Assembly: GCA_026936335.1 (NCBI GenBank)
Contig: JAPMXV010000007.1
Coordinates: 186,001-250,000 of the forward strand
DNA from: Mantamonas sphyraenae
Lineage: Eukaryota > CRuMs > Mantamonadidae
Reading direction: 5' to 3'
Length of the DNA stretch: 64,000 nucleotides
A model generated the notes under the pieces. That model was not told the DNA's origin. It did no database searches and saw nothing but the letters and a program-made list of their open reading frames with translations. Made by a program: the position numbers and the translations under genes. Below are positions 40,129-50,829 of this stretch, one piece after another; within the stretch, counting starts at the first letter, position 1, and every line of letters starts with the position of its first letter.

Positions 40129-42088
40129 GCCCCTTCGATCCTCGCTGTTTCAAGACTATGAGAAGTACACGTCGGAGCCGCTTGGGGTGCGTGCACGGCG
40201 CATGGTGAACCAGGAGACGGGGTTTGACGAGCTGTACCCACACCTGGCAAAGGCACGGTCTGGTCTGGGGAGTATGCTGGGCAGCAGCCGACGCAAGGTG
40301 GCGCACGCAATGGCCGACGAGTTGGGAGACATGGTGCGTGATGTGAGGGAGCTCGGACTGGATTGGTCGCTGGGAGAGGGCTTTGAGTACGTCCAAGACT
40401 TGGCGGCATCCATGCAGAAACGGTATGAAGACAATGTCAACGAGGTGATGGTTGTGTGGACTCCAGGCAGCAATGTGGCCCCGGGTGTCATCGATCGCTT
40501 CCTGGGCGTGCGTCTGCTCTTTGAGGACGACGACCAGCTGCGTGCCGGTGCCAACAGCTCTTCCTGTGTGCGTGCCATCCACGTCAAGGGCTCGGGAAGC
40601 CACGACAAGAACAAAAATGGCGTCAAGATTGTGGGCGAAGCGTCGTCGGGGCCAGCAAACTCCACCCAGCTGTGGCGTCGCCTGCAGAAAGGAACGGATC
40701 TGACCCTTGCCTTTCCAGACCACCGCTACGACACGGGCGTCATGCAACGCAACAGCGTCGGCTCGGGCGCTGGCGACTTTCAGGTCACTGTGTCGCCCAG
40801 TGTGCTTTCGGCCGACGAATGGCGCAACGCAGGCAACCCGCTGACCCGTCGCTTGTTGCTGGCCGATGCCGTCTTGGTGGCCGGTGCCGACGACGCTGGC
40901 GCCTACGGACGCGCCGTCCTCATGGGCCTGAGCTGTGCGGCGGCCGAGATTGCACACACCAAACACGAAGCGGAGGCCTTTGTGTCGCGTGTGCACAGCC
41001 CGGACACGCAGGATGCCTTTCTGCGTCATCGCACCGCAAAGGTGGTCGATGGCATGTCTCGCACAGCAAACATGGTCTCTGTGCGTCTGCAACCCTACGA
41101 AAGGCAGCTCCTGTACGACATCGATCAACATGAACGGCAATTCGAGGCGGATCTGCGCAGCGCCGACGAGGTCGCTGCGTTGGGCGAGGATGTGCTGGGT
41201 ACGGCTCGCAGGGCCACCACAGGGGTGCAAAAGCAGGCGTATGAGGATGCCATCCATTCCATGGTGCGTCGTTGGATGCCCCCCACGCAACCGCATCGAA
41301 TCGTGGCCGCATTCGAATCGTCCATCAGTCGCCAGGAGTACGCCTTTTCCACCGCCTCCCTGGAAGAGTGGGCCGACCACGTCCTCCGCCGCTTCCGCAA
41401 CCATTCCTCCTATCAATTCTTTGCTCACAATTGGACCCATCACGACGAGTTTCGCGAGTTGAATGACATGCTGGAGCGTGTCCTTGCAACCCTGCCCCCC
41501 GACATCACGGCCACCGTCATGCGCCACAGTGCCATCACTCCCGACCGTGTCGACGAGGCCATGCTTGCGCCCTTGAAGCAGAGCATTGTGTTTGAGCTGC
41601 AACAGGTGCCCGGGTACAGCGCCTGGATTGCCGAAGGGGGTTGGGTGTTGGGATCGCTGTCCACCCTCATCTCCCTCACCATCACCAGTGTCCTTCCCCA
41701 CGAGCCGGCCTTTATCCTGTTTTCCATCCCGCTCGCAGTCATGATTTACATGGGCACCCGTCTTCGCTACCGCCTGGGCATGGCCGCGCGCATATGCGAT
41801 GCAACACGCTCGGCAGGACGCGAGACGCTCAAGCACACCCTCCTCGACAGTTACAAGTGGCGCGAACTGTCCACGTCTGCCATGCGACGCATCGTGGCAG
41901 ACAGCATGGTCCTTGTAGCCGAGCAGGTCCAACTCAGGCTCAGCGACCTCCGCGCACACATCGAACAGCTTGAGGCCGTTGGGCTCGCCCTCCTTGGCAA
42001 GCTCGCCACCCTGCATTCCCTCCGGCAAAGGTTCGATCACTTGCGTGATTTGGACCACATTGTGCAAAGGCACAGTCTTGCGCTGTGA
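40127..42088 (+). CDS. Orphan membrane protein with one hydrophobic hairpin
   Basis: A single exon of 653 residues. I do not recognise the family. The first 500 residues are mixed alpha/beta-like, with several short hydrophobic strands (VNEVMVVWTPGS, ADAVLVAGADDAGAYG) but no P-loop or catalytic motif. A hydrophobic hairpin sits at about residues 506 to 548 (WVLGSLSTLISLTITSVL and FILFSIPLAVMIYMG). The last 100 residues look like an amphipathic coiled coil. A hairpin followed by a C-terminal helix is reminiscent of mitofusin-type membrane proteins, but the GTPase motifs are missing, so this is only an analogy. Its ATG overlaps that of the minus-strand 7-TM gene in the palindrome CATG. Confidence 0.8.
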   Translation: MPLRSSLFQDYEKYTSEPLGVRARRMVNQETGFDELYPHLAKARSGLGSMLGSSRRKVAHAMADELGDMVRDVRELGLDWSLGEGFEYVQDLAASMQKRYEDNVNEVMVVWTPGSNVAPGVIDRFLGVRLLFEDDDQLRAGANSSSCVRAIHVKGSGSHDKNKNGVKIVGEASSGPANSTQLWRRLQKGTDLTLAFPDHRYDTGVMQRNSVGSGAGDFQVTVSPSVLSADEWRNAGNPLTRRLLLADAVLVAGADDAGAYGRAVLMGLSCAAAEIAHTKHEAEAFVSRVHSPDTQDAFLRHRTAKVVDGMSRTANMVSVRLQPYERQLLYDIDQHERQFEADLRSADEVAALGEDVLGTARRATTGVQKQAYEDAIHSMVRRWMPPTQPHRIVAAFESSISRQEYAFSTASLEEWADHVLRRFRNHSSYQFFAHNWTHHDEFRELNDMLERVLATLPPDITATVMRHSAITPDRVDEAMLAPLKQSIVFELQQVPGYSAWIAEGGWVLGSLSTLISLTITSVLPHEPAFILFSIPLAVMIYMGTRLRYRLGMAARICDATRSAGRETLKHTLLDSYKWRELSTSAMRRIVADSMVLVAEQVQLRLSDLRAHIEQLEAVGLALLGKLATLHSLRQRFDHLRDLDHIVQRHSLAL

Positions 42089-42135
42089 GGAGCGCGACCT
42101 GCAACACTTTATCTCATTTTCCACCAACAAGAACC

Positions 42136-42330
42136 ATGGCAGACGCAACGAAATTCTGGCTCAGCTTTGTTTTCCTCATCATCTCATGCATGGTGTTTGG
42201 CTTCATGCTCGGTTTCGGCATCGCTGGCAACATGCAGGGTCTGATCGGTGGCTCCTTCGGTCTCTTGGGCGCCATCATCCCATCGGCCCGCGGCGTTGTC
42301 GTCTACCGTCCTTCGGATGAATCTGGCTGA
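42136..42330 (+). CDS. Small hypothetical membrane protein (64 residues)
   Basis: The ATG at 42136 has a good context (GAACC ATG GC). The product begins MADATKFW and then has two hydrophobic stretches (LSFVFLIISCMVFGFMLGF and GLIGGSFGLLGAII) with Gly-rich packing, ending in a short polar tail. It starts 47 bp after the upstream stop codon on the same strand. It could be a small subunit of a membrane complex or a two-helix scaffold. I do not recognise it. Confidence 0.6.
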   Translation: MADATKFWLSFVFLIISCMVFGFMLGFGIAGNMQGLIGGSFGLLGAIIPSARGVVVYRPSDESG

Positions 42331-42895
42331 TCGAACAGGAAATTGCCTTCTCATGGCCGTCGCGGGAAACCATCCCACACGCAGAAGAGCAAGCAATTTC
42401 GCGAGCAAAGCTGTCCGAACGTGCCGAACGGAATTCAATGAAAACTGTGTGCCATCACTTCCAATGCTTACCAGCTCATCCTTTGGTGTCCATGCCACTC
42501 TCTCGCACCTTCGATCCGTTCAGTGCGGTCGACAAACACACCCCTCCGAACAAAACTTTTTTGTTTTCAGCCAATGTTCCCGTGTCGCTCATCCAGCCCG
42601 TCCTGACATTCTCCAAAGCATCCGTGTGCTCCCTCCACCCACAGGGCAGTATTCCATGTCTAACCAACCCACAACCACGTCTCATGGCTGAGGGACGGTT
42701 CGTTTTGGGACAAAGCGCCACATTGACGCGTCGAACCTTGCTCCCACCTATCAACTCACCCTGTGAGAAGAAACACGGTGCTTCACACGGCGTGCATTCC
42801 AATCCCCCTCGTCACCACACCATCCTCGACACAGACCCCCCATTCGTTCGCGGTGGCGGGTGGCAAACATCTCCCCGCTCGGCGACTTTCACCCG
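42331..42895. other. 565-bp convergent intergenic region, nothing recognised
   Basis: This lies between the small membrane-protein gene (+) and the coiled-coil gene (-). It contains scattered short open frames without plausible starts or family-like sequence, and a poly-T/Py stretch near 42555 to 42570. I see no tRNA A/B-box pair and no repeat. It probably holds two converging 3' UTRs. Confidence 0.5.
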
Positions 42896-45800
42896 TCACA
42901 AACCCTCCATGGCCTGAAACTGGAAGCTGCGGTCGTGCAACATCGACCCATTGTGGCTTGCACTGCTGCTCGCCCCGCCACCTCGAAGCCGGCTTCGATG
43001 CAGACTGCTGCTTGCCGTCGTTCGCGTCGTCCGCCTTGTGGACGCCATCGACGACGCCTCCAACGTCGAGCTGTTCATCTGCGACATCATCTTGCTTTGA
43101 TACTCCACTTCCTCCTTTAGCGCCACATACTTGCTCTTCTGCTTCTCCAGCTCCACACGGAATTGCACCTCCACCTGGCGTTCCCGCTCCTCCATCTCCC
43201 GTTCCTTCTCCTCCACCACACGTGCCACCTCCACCCGCTGCTGCTGTCTCCAAAGTCTCTGTTGCTCCGCCAACACCCGTTCGCTCTCGCTCTCCATCGC
43301 ACGCATACGCTCCCCGGCCTCCACCAGCTTCCTCTGCATCATCCTGCAATCCTCATGCACCTCGCGCAGGCTCTTCTTCAGCGCCTCAATCTGTTCCTGC
43401 CCTCGCTTCACCTCCTCGCGTGCCTCTTCCGCCGCCTCACGGTCTGCTTTGGCCTGTGCGTCCCGTTTCCGTGCCTCGTCCGCCCCCAAAGTCCGCAATT
43501 CTTCCTCAAACTCCCGCTGCCGCCCGCGGATGATGTCTGCGCACTCCTGTTGCATCGCCTGCAGCTCTACTTCTTGCTTTTGCCTGTATCTAGCCACCTC
43601 TTCCTGGTACTCCTTGCCCAGCCGCTGCATCTCCGCCTTCAACTCTGCGTACACCGCGTCCTGCGCCTCCTTACCCCGCTTCTCCAGGCTCTGCATGCGT
43701 CGCGTTTTGTCCGCCACAGCCTCTTGCAACGACGTCGTCTCCATTTCCAGCTGTCGCACCACAGCCGCCGCGTTGCGATGCGCATCCACTGCGTCGCTCG
43801 CCCTTCGCTCCGCCTCATCGATGCTCACCTGCATGCGTTCCTTGCACACACGTACAGCCTCCTCCACCGCACGTTCCTGCCGCACCTGCCACTGTCGCTC
43901 AAGCAACACCTCGCGTTCGTCCTGTTCTGTCTCACGTCGCTTCTCCATCCGTCGCATCGACACCTGCACCTCCTCCCATGCCCGCTTCACGCGTCGGATC
44001 CCATCCAACACACCTTCTCCGTCCTCACCTTCGTCTTCGCTACCCCGGCCCCCTTCTGTGTCCTCCACGTCGCTCTCTCCCGCCGCCCGTTGCATGTGCC
44101 TGCAAAGGCCTCGCAGCATGCTGGACGCCTGCCTGTGTCCCAGCATCGCTGCGTCGGCCTCTTTGTGCAGACGCTGCACCTCTCTCTCCTGTACACGCAC
44201 CTCCTCTTGTGCCTCCTCCAGCGCCATCCTCAACTCGTGCATCTGCGCTTCCAACACTCCCATGCGCTCCACGCTCGCATCCACCTCCCCCTGCAGTTGC
44301 TCCACCAACCCAGCCTCCTTCTTGTCCTCCAGTTCCCGATGGCTTTGTCGCAACATGCCCACCAGCCCGGCTGTACTCTGTGCACTGCGTTCGTACACCG
44401 CGCGCAGTCGCTCTTCCAGCCGCTTGCCACTGTCCAACACGTCACCCACCGCCTTTTCTACACTCCACACCACCGTTTCCTCTGCGTTTCCTTCATCGTC
44501 CTCCTCGCTGCCGCCGTCTCGCCACCCCCGCCTCTGTACATACGGTGACGATGACGGCTCAAACACCAGCGACGACGTCGACGTCGACGTGCTGCCGTTG
44601 CCCGCGTGAAACGAGCCTCGTGTGCTTTCTGCAGTCACAAACGGCCAGCCAAGCGCCACGTCCTCTTGCCACGCCTCCACCTGCACAATGCTCCTGCGCA
44701 ACACGTGAGACATCCACCTGTCCAGCCGCTCCACAGCCCCACGCATGCTCTCTTTCTCCCGCTCCAGCTTCTTCTGTCTCCTTTGTGCCCGCTGGCTCTC
44801 TGCCTGCGCCTCTTCCACCTGCGCCTCCAGTTTCCTGATCGCTTCCTTCTTTGCTCGAATTTCCTCTCCCGAGCGCACCGCCAGCGCTTCCAACGCGCTC
44901 ACCTTGCTCAGTTCCTCCAACACAGACGCAGGTACGCCATAATCCTTTGTGCTTCGCGTTTCCTGCGCTGCCGCTGCCGCTGCCGATGGCGATGGCGATG
45001 GTGATGCCTTGGCAGAGGCCGAGTCGGCCACGGCTTCGAGCTCCTTTCGCTTGCGAAGTTCCTCCATCTCCTCTCGCATGCTCTTGGCCACCTTCTCCTG
45101 GGCCAACACCTGCGCTTCAGCCGCTTGCACCGCTGTTCTTGCCAGTGCCAGCTGCTGCTCCAGCGCGTCCACCTTGCGCACGTGTGCATCTTCAGCTGTG
45201 GCCGCTTGAGACTCGGCCAGCGCCAGACGTGCCTCCAACGATTCGATGCGTGCATTCTGTCTGCTTGCCTGCGTGTCTGCCTGTGTTTTGTACCGCATCA
45301 ACGCCTCCTGCTCCTCCTGCATTTGAGACACAGCCGCCTTCCATTGCGCTTCGCCCTCCTGCCGCTGTGCAGCCACTTGCCGCGCCTGCGCCAGCTGCTG
45401 GTGCAACACACGGTTCTCTTGCATGATGCCCTGCACGCTGCCCTCCACGTTGCTCTGCATCCGTGTGTACTCCTCCGCCAACGACTCAAGCTCCGCCGTC
45501 TTTTCGCCCAGCTGCTTCAGCATGGCGTTCACCTTGTCGTCGGCCTCCCGTTTGGCACGCTCCGTCTGTGAGCGTGCCTCCAGCACTTCGTCCATTTTGA
45601 TCCGCAGCAGCTTGTCCGCCTGTGCCGCCCGCTCCTCCATTCGCCTGCGTTCACCCACCAGCTCCTCTGCACGGCCCTCCAGATCCCTGTTGCGAGCTTG
45701 CAACAGTCTCACCTCGTGCTCCAGTTCCTGCATGCGCCGTGCGCCGTGTTTCGCCTGCGCCACCGCCTCCTGCGTGCTTTCGTCCAGTCCCGTCCGCCAC

Positions 45801-47374
45801 ACGCGCTGGAGCCGGTCGCGGCAGTCGCCCATGCCTCCACGCTGCGCACTCAGGTGCACGTTTTGGTACCCTTGTACCTCCTCCACCATCTCTTGGTGCT
45901 GCACACGCAGTGCATTCAACTGCTCCCCGAGTTCCTGTTCGTTGCCATTGTCAAACGCTGCCCTCGCCGCCCACACAGCGCTCATGCATGCGTCCAGCCT
46001 GCGTTCCAGGTCGCCCACCGTCGCCTCGTGTGTGTTGTACATCACTTGCATGTGATCCAACACTGCTTGCTCCTCGCTCTGGCTCTGTCGCACCACGTGG
46101 ACCATTGCCCTCTCCATCTGCTGCATCATGTTTGACATCTGCGCCACATTCGATTGCATCCCGTGTCCCTCCCCCTTTTCCCCTTCCTCCCACGCCTCTG
46201 TTTGTGTGTTGGCCTCCGCCACAAAGCTCGGGCGGCTGCTCTTTTCCTCTTGTGTTTCCTTCTCCTCGTTCTCCTTTGCTGCTCGCTCTTCCTGCAACTG
46301 GCTCACCATGGCTGACAGCTGCGAGTATTCCAACATCACTCGTTCCAGCTCCACTCGCGACACGTTGAGTGTGTCCTCCTCTTCGTCCTCGTCCTCTTCG
46401 TCCTCGTCCTCTTCCTCCGCTTCTACTTCCTCCTCACCCATCTCCTGTGTCTCTGGACGCCCTCCATGGCGTCGTTGCGCCGTCTGCTGCTTCCCCTGTC
46501 GCTTGTTGGAGGGCGGCGGAGGCGTGCGCCATTGGGCGTACCGAGCACGCAGTTCGCGTTCAAACTCGTCGCGTTCAAACTTTGCTCGCGACGCCTCTTC
46601 GCTCATCAGCTGCGCAAAGTCGCGCGTGATCATCATCTGTTCAATCATGCTCTTCATCATCGCCTGCTGTGCAGGACTACCTGTGTCCAGCACCGAGCTG
46701 TGTGTCTGCTGAGGGCTCGCCGTCGTCGTGCTGCTTGCCTGCTGCCCGCCTTTGCCAACGGATGTCCCGCCACTCACTTCCTCCGCCTCCACATGCAGGC
46801 CCTCGCGAAACCGCCACTGTCCCAGAATCGATTCGCTGCTCGCCAAGTGTTCCCTGCCCGACGGTTCTCGCGGTGGCATGGATCCCGTCACCGTCGCCTC
46901 GTTGTTGTCGTCCACATCGTCTTCGCTTTCCCGAGTTGGCCGCTCGTCAAAGTGCACACTCTTTCGGCTGTTGTTCTGTGCCGTGTGGCTCTGCTGCTGG
47001 CGCTCCGAAACCTGCGACAGGAGCGAAGCCAGGTCATCCATCGAGTCGTGCGACCGGTCGAGTTCGTGCTGTGTGCTAAGGTCCATCGCACGCGTCAGAT
47101 TCAGTCGAGCCCCAACCCCGCTTCGACGTTCCGGCACACGCAGAGGGCTTGCCGTGCCTCCGGGTGAGTTGAGGAAGAACGACAGGTCCTGAGCACTCTT
47201 GTTCAACTGTGTCAGCACGCCGTGGTGCGCTCGTGCACTCGTCATCCGGCCTTCCCAGCGTGTTTCTTCTTTGCATCCGCAGGCGCCAGCGTCACCAACC
47301 AAGTCCGCCCGCTTGCTCCATTCAGACATGCAGTCTGCGTCACACTGGATCCAAACGGCGCGAGGTACCGCCAT
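42896..47374 (-). CDS. Long coiled-coil protein, possibly centrosomal or ciliary
   Basis: A single exon of 1,492 residues from the ATG at 47374. In-frame ATGs at 47329 and 47245 give shorter products, the last one 1,449 residues, and would not overlap the divergent gene. The first 300 residues are polar and Ser/Gln-rich. An acidic block (EEEVEAEEEDEDEEDEDEEE) follows at about residue 310. Nearly all the rest is heptad-like coiled coil with frequent MQ, EE and RR pairs. A Ser-rich tail ends SFQFQAMEGL. The composition resembles centrosome, basal-body or kinetochore coiled-coil scaffolds, and the genome makes cilia, but no specific family motif is visible. The function is unassigned. Confidence 0.85.
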   Translation of the reverse strand: MAVPRAVWIQCDADCMSEWSKRADLVGDAGACGCKEETRWEGRMTSARAHHGVLTQLNKSAQDLSFFLNSPGGTASPLRVPERRSGVGARLNLTRAMDLSTQHELDRSHDSMDDLASLLSQVSERQQQSHTAQNNSRKSVHFDERPTRESEDDVDDNNEATVTGSMPPREPSGREHLASSESILGQWRFREGLHVEAEEVSGGTSVGKGGQQASSTTTASPQQTHSSVLDTGSPAQQAMMKSMIEQMMITRDFAQLMSEEASRAKFERDEFERELRARYAQWRTPPPPSNKRQGKQQTAQRRHGGRPETQEMGEEEVEAEEEDEDEEDEDEEEDTLNVSRVELERVMLEYSQLSAMVSQLQEERAAKENEEKETQEEKSSRPSFVAEANTQTEAWEEGEKGEGHGMQSNVAQMSNMMQQMERAMVHVVRQSQSEEQAVLDHMQVMYNTHEATVGDLERRLDACMSAVWAARAAFDNGNEQELGEQLNALRVQHQEMVEEVQGYQNVHLSAQRGGMGDCRDRLQRVWRTGLDESTQEAVAQAKHGARRMQELEHEVRLLQARNRDLEGRAEELVGERRRMEERAAQADKLLRIKMDEVLEARSQTERAKREADDKVNAMLKQLGEKTAELESLAEEYTRMQSNVEGSVQGIMQENRVLHQQLAQARQVAAQRQEGEAQWKAAVSQMQEEQEALMRYKTQADTQASRQNARIESLEARLALAESQAATAEDAHVRKVDALEQQLALARTAVQAAEAQVLAQEKVAKSMREEMEELRKRKELEAVADSASAKASPSPSPSAAAAAAQETRSTKDYGVPASVLEELSKVSALEALAVRSGEEIRAKKEAIRKLEAQVEEAQAESQRAQRRQKKLEREKESMRGAVERLDRWMSHVLRRSIVQVEAWQEDVALGWPFVTAESTRGSFHAGNGSTSTSTSSLVFEPSSSPYVQRRGWRDGGSEEDDEGNAEETVVWSVEKAVGDVLDSGKRLEERLRAVYERSAQSTAGLVGMLRQSHRELEDKKEAGLVEQLQGEVDASVERMGVLEAQMHELRMALEEAQEEVRVQEREVQRLHKEADAAMLGHRQASSMLRGLCRHMQRAAGESDVEDTEGGRGSEDEGEDGEGVLDGIRRVKRAWEEVQVSMRRMEKRRETEQDEREVLLERQWQVRQERAVEEAVRVCKERMQVSIDEAERRASDAVDAHRNAAAVVRQLEMETTSLQEAVADKTRRMQSLEKRGKEAQDAVYAELKAEMQRLGKEYQEEVARYRQKQEVELQAMQQECADIIRGRQREFEEELRTLGADEARKRDAQAKADREAAEEAREEVKRGQEQIEALKKSLREVHEDCRMMQRKLVEAGERMRAMESESERVLAEQQRLWRQQQRVEVARVVEEKEREMEERERQVEVQFRVELEKQKSKYVALKEEVEYQSKMMSQMNSSTLEASSMASTRRTTRTTASSSLHRSRLRGGGASSSASHNGSMLHDRSFQFQAMEGL

Positions 47375-50300
47375 GCCCTATCTCCAATGGGCCATCCAGA
47401 CCCTGCACGATTCCCTGGGCGCCTTTGCCTTTGGGTTTGTCTGCGGCGCAGGTGAGTGAATCCCGACGCTCCAAATTCAGCGCGCGTGCTTTGCCCTGCG
47501 TCCACCCTGTGTCCACCCCTTGCCGTCTCCCCGCCCGAGTGTCTGACACGCCCCGGGCGCTCCTCTCTTCATTCCCGTCCCGCCGCTCTGCACAGTGTTC
47601 ATCGTCGCCACGGTGGCCATGTGGTTCCACTCGCAGCTGCTCTCGTACGACGAGGAACACCGCACGCGGCAGAGACGCATCCAGGCTCGCCGCATGCGTG
47701 CAGCAGAAGCCGATGACATTGACGAGGGTCTGAAGAAGAAGTCCACCGAAAAGGGGTACCACGAAATTGAAACCGTGCAGGTGGATGCCGGCCGCAGCAG
47801 CATGAGCCGAAGCGAATCGGGCCCCATCCAGCACCACGAGTTTGAAGTGGCCACCCTTGGACCAAACACATACTGCCAACACTGTACCTACATGATTTAT
47901 GGCGTCCGCAAGCAGGGCCTCATCTGCAACAGTGCGTTTTCGTCCCCTGTTCTCCCTTGTCCATTTCCATTTCCTTGTCCACCGAAAATAGCTTCCACAG
48001 GCCATTTCTCCCCCACAGCCCATTCCCACCCGTGGCTCCCCCCGCCCACCTTTCCAAACCACCCGTTCCGATGGATTGCCTGCTTTTTGCCACGCATGGT
48101 GGAGCATGAACCGTGAACGGGCTGCGGACACGTCCGCGCCAAAGCAAAGTTGGCAACGGTTGGCACTCACACTGCGCCGGGACCGCCCCTGTGCCTGCAC
48201 ACGCACGGAAACTCACCTCAAAGCTTGTAAAATTGTCATTCACAAGCGCTGTTTGGACAAAATCACTGCGCCGTGCGTGGCGCTGACAGGCGAGGACGAC
48301 GACGAGCAATGGTGGCGTCCGCATCCCTTGCTATTTGAACCGAGCCCGCGAAAGCGCGGCTACCTCAACATGAAGGCCACGCTGGGCAACTTCAAAGCAC
48401 GCATTCTCATTCTGCACGAGGGCAAACTGCATTTTTTCAAAACCGAGAATGATATGGTGCCGTGGGGCTCGATCGAACTCACGCCAAACTGCCAATGCCT
48501 GCAAAACACGAGTGCGGGCAAGGACCACTGCTTCGACATGGTCTCTCGTGGCGAAGAGGGCAATCAGACCTGGGTGATGCAGGCCAGCTCACGCCGCGTT
48601 ATGCTCGAGTGGATCGATGCCATCGAGGGGGAGATGATCAAAGATCTCGAGTGTGTGCGCACGGGTGTCTATGCCTGTGCACGTGACTCGGGCATCACAC
48701 ACAACTTTGTGCTGTCCGACTTTGCCAAGGAGTTCCACTGTCAGTATTGCAACGAGCTGCTCCTGCGTCTGGGCACACGCGGTCTCATTTGCCAGGACTG
48801 CAACTACATTTGCCACGAAAAGTGCCTCCAGAGCATTCTCAAGCCATGCGGTAAAAAGATGAGCGAGGGCCAGCTGGCCAATGCCATCTCGGTGCCTTTG
48901 GAGCCCTCCAGCATCGGTCGCACGCCTTCGCAATCGGGGCAGGCGAGAAAGGACGATGCAGAGGATTCGTTTGAAGCAGGCACCGGAAGCAATGGTGCAT
49001 CCTCATCCACATCCGCACCTTCCTCCTTCGTCGGTGCCTCCAGTAAGGAGGAGATGGAGACGTGCGAGTGGTTCAACCAGGTTCTGAGTGCGTGGTTTAC
49101 GGATGAAAAGCGAGCGTACTTTGCTTCCAAGGTGCAACGAAAGATGGAGGACAAGTTTAAGGAGAAGGACAGGCCCTCCTTTCTGTCGGACATCATTGTG
49201 GAGCGTTTCGACCTGGGCGAAGCGTTGCCGCGTGTGACCGGCGTGTCGGTGCTGCCCACAGATCCGTCGCTGGAGGGCGAGTTGCAAGCCAACATCCACT
49301 TTGAGTACCGCGACGAAGATGTGGGTGCCATGGTGCACATCCGCACTTCTGTGTGGATCAACTGGCCGTCGCAGCACTACGCCAGCATCCCAGCTCATAT
49401 TTACGTGTCGGTGAAGCAGTTTACCGGTGTGCTGCGCTTTCGTCACTCGCCCACCACTGACCAGACGTGGTTCTCCATGCAGAGCCCGCCCAAGACAGAG
49501 TTTGTGATTGACAGCGAAATCGGCAACGGCTACCGCTTCCAGAACACCAAAACCATCATCAGCTACGTGCGCGACAAGTTCAACGAAACGTTGAACAACA
49601 TGATCATGTGGCCCAACCGCATAGCCGTGGTCACACGTGCCAACGGCCAACGCAAACTCAAGTTTGTGCGCAAGACAAACTACGTTCGCAAGCGCGACAA
49701 GGAGAAAGCAGCTGCTGCTGCCTCCCAGGCCAACGACGAGCAGATGGGCAAGGAGTACCTTCAGTATATGGCTCACGAGAACCACAAAGAGGCCCAACCC
49801 GTCGTGTTTACAGGAAAGTTGGCACCCACCTCCAGTGTGGGTGGCGGCGTCGATGTCGCGTCCACCAGCGCCGGAGGCGACGGCGCAGACGCCGCCGATG
49901 GCACACAACACACACCCAACGGCAACAATCACAGCGAAAATCGCAGCTCTGCAAGCGCCAGCCCCACGGCAACCAGGCATCGACGCAAACCCACCATCTC
50001 TGGCAGCGAAAACGGCCTTGGGGGCATGCTTGCGGCGGGCATCAATCCTGCTTTTACCACCAAGACAGGAGGCGGATCCAACACAGAGGACGCCTCTGCA
50101 GGCAAGAATGCCGTTCCCAGGCGTCCGCCTCCTGCGTTGCCCGCGCGCAACGAACACACTCACGTGCGTAGGGGGCACAGGCGTGTGGCCTCGTCCAGTG
50201 TCGCCATGTCCGAATCTACGTCACCTCGTGTAGATGGCACAGGTGCAGGTGCGGGTGCGTCGAGCGGCGGCAGCCAGCACAAATCGTTGCGAAGAGTAGG

Positions 50301-50760
50301 CGGGTCCGATTCGGATTTGCCTACGCTCCAGCGCAGCAGAGAGGGCCGTCTTGCTGCTGAAAGCAACGTCAACGGGGTTGTTGAAAGTGGCAAGGACAAG
50401 GAGAAGAAGGACGAGGAGCAGGCAAAGGGCAAGGGCAAGGAGAAGCAGGCCGTTCCCCCCTTGCCTGCTCCCGTGCAGAAACGCGAAGCGGCCGCTTCGT
50501 CATCGTCTGCATCGGCGTCGGAACAGGAAAAGACGACGACGGAGCGACGAAGTGTGTTTCCGCCACGCAGTGTGTTTGTCCAGGGCATGGGCGGCACAAA
50601 GGAATCGCCGTTTGCAAAGCTCAAGCGCAAAATGCACATTGGCAGCGACAGCGATAGTGACAGCGACAGCGACAAGGACGATGAGAAGGACAAGGACAAG
50701 GACAAGAAGAAGGAACACATTGGTGAGCTGAAGAAGGAGGGAAAAGAGCAGGGAAAATAG
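47373..50760 (+). CDS. Membrane-anchored C1-PH-C1-SMP lipid-transfer protein
   Basis: Exons 47373..47451, 47596..47931 and 48224..50760 splice to 983 residues; introns are 144 and 292 bp. A transmembrane helix spans about residues 15 to 37, with its central codon split by intron 1. The first C1 domain (about 107 to 155: H-x12-C-x2-C...QGLIC...CKIVIHKRC) is split by intron 2. A PH domain (about 180 to 277) follows, ending in the MLEWIDAIEG helix. A second C1 domain (about 297 to 349) has a full Cys/His set. An SMP-like domain lies at about 416 to 624 (EWFNQVLSAWF, FLSDIIVERFDLGEALP, LQANIHFEYRDEDVGAMVHI). The rest is low-complexity, with a proline motif and an acidic DS/DK tail. SMP domains move lipids at membrane contact sites (TEX2, PDZD8, E-Syt). 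Tethering to the ER is inferred from the anchor. Confidence 0.8.
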
Positions 50761-50829
50761 AGCAGCGCGACAAGGAAACTACAGTGAATTCGGGTCAAGT
50801 TGAGCCTCGCGCCGCAAACCCCGTTGCCA

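Noticed and set aside
40127-42088. Mitofusin/dynamin assignment for the orphan membrane protein
   Set aside because: No P-loop, G2 to G4 motifs or similar. Only the hairpin position is alike.
42438-42917. A 159-codon plus-strand frame in the convergent spacer
   Set aside because: Composition is Pro/His/Ser-rich with no domain, it overlaps the end of the coiled-coil gene, and the start context is weak.
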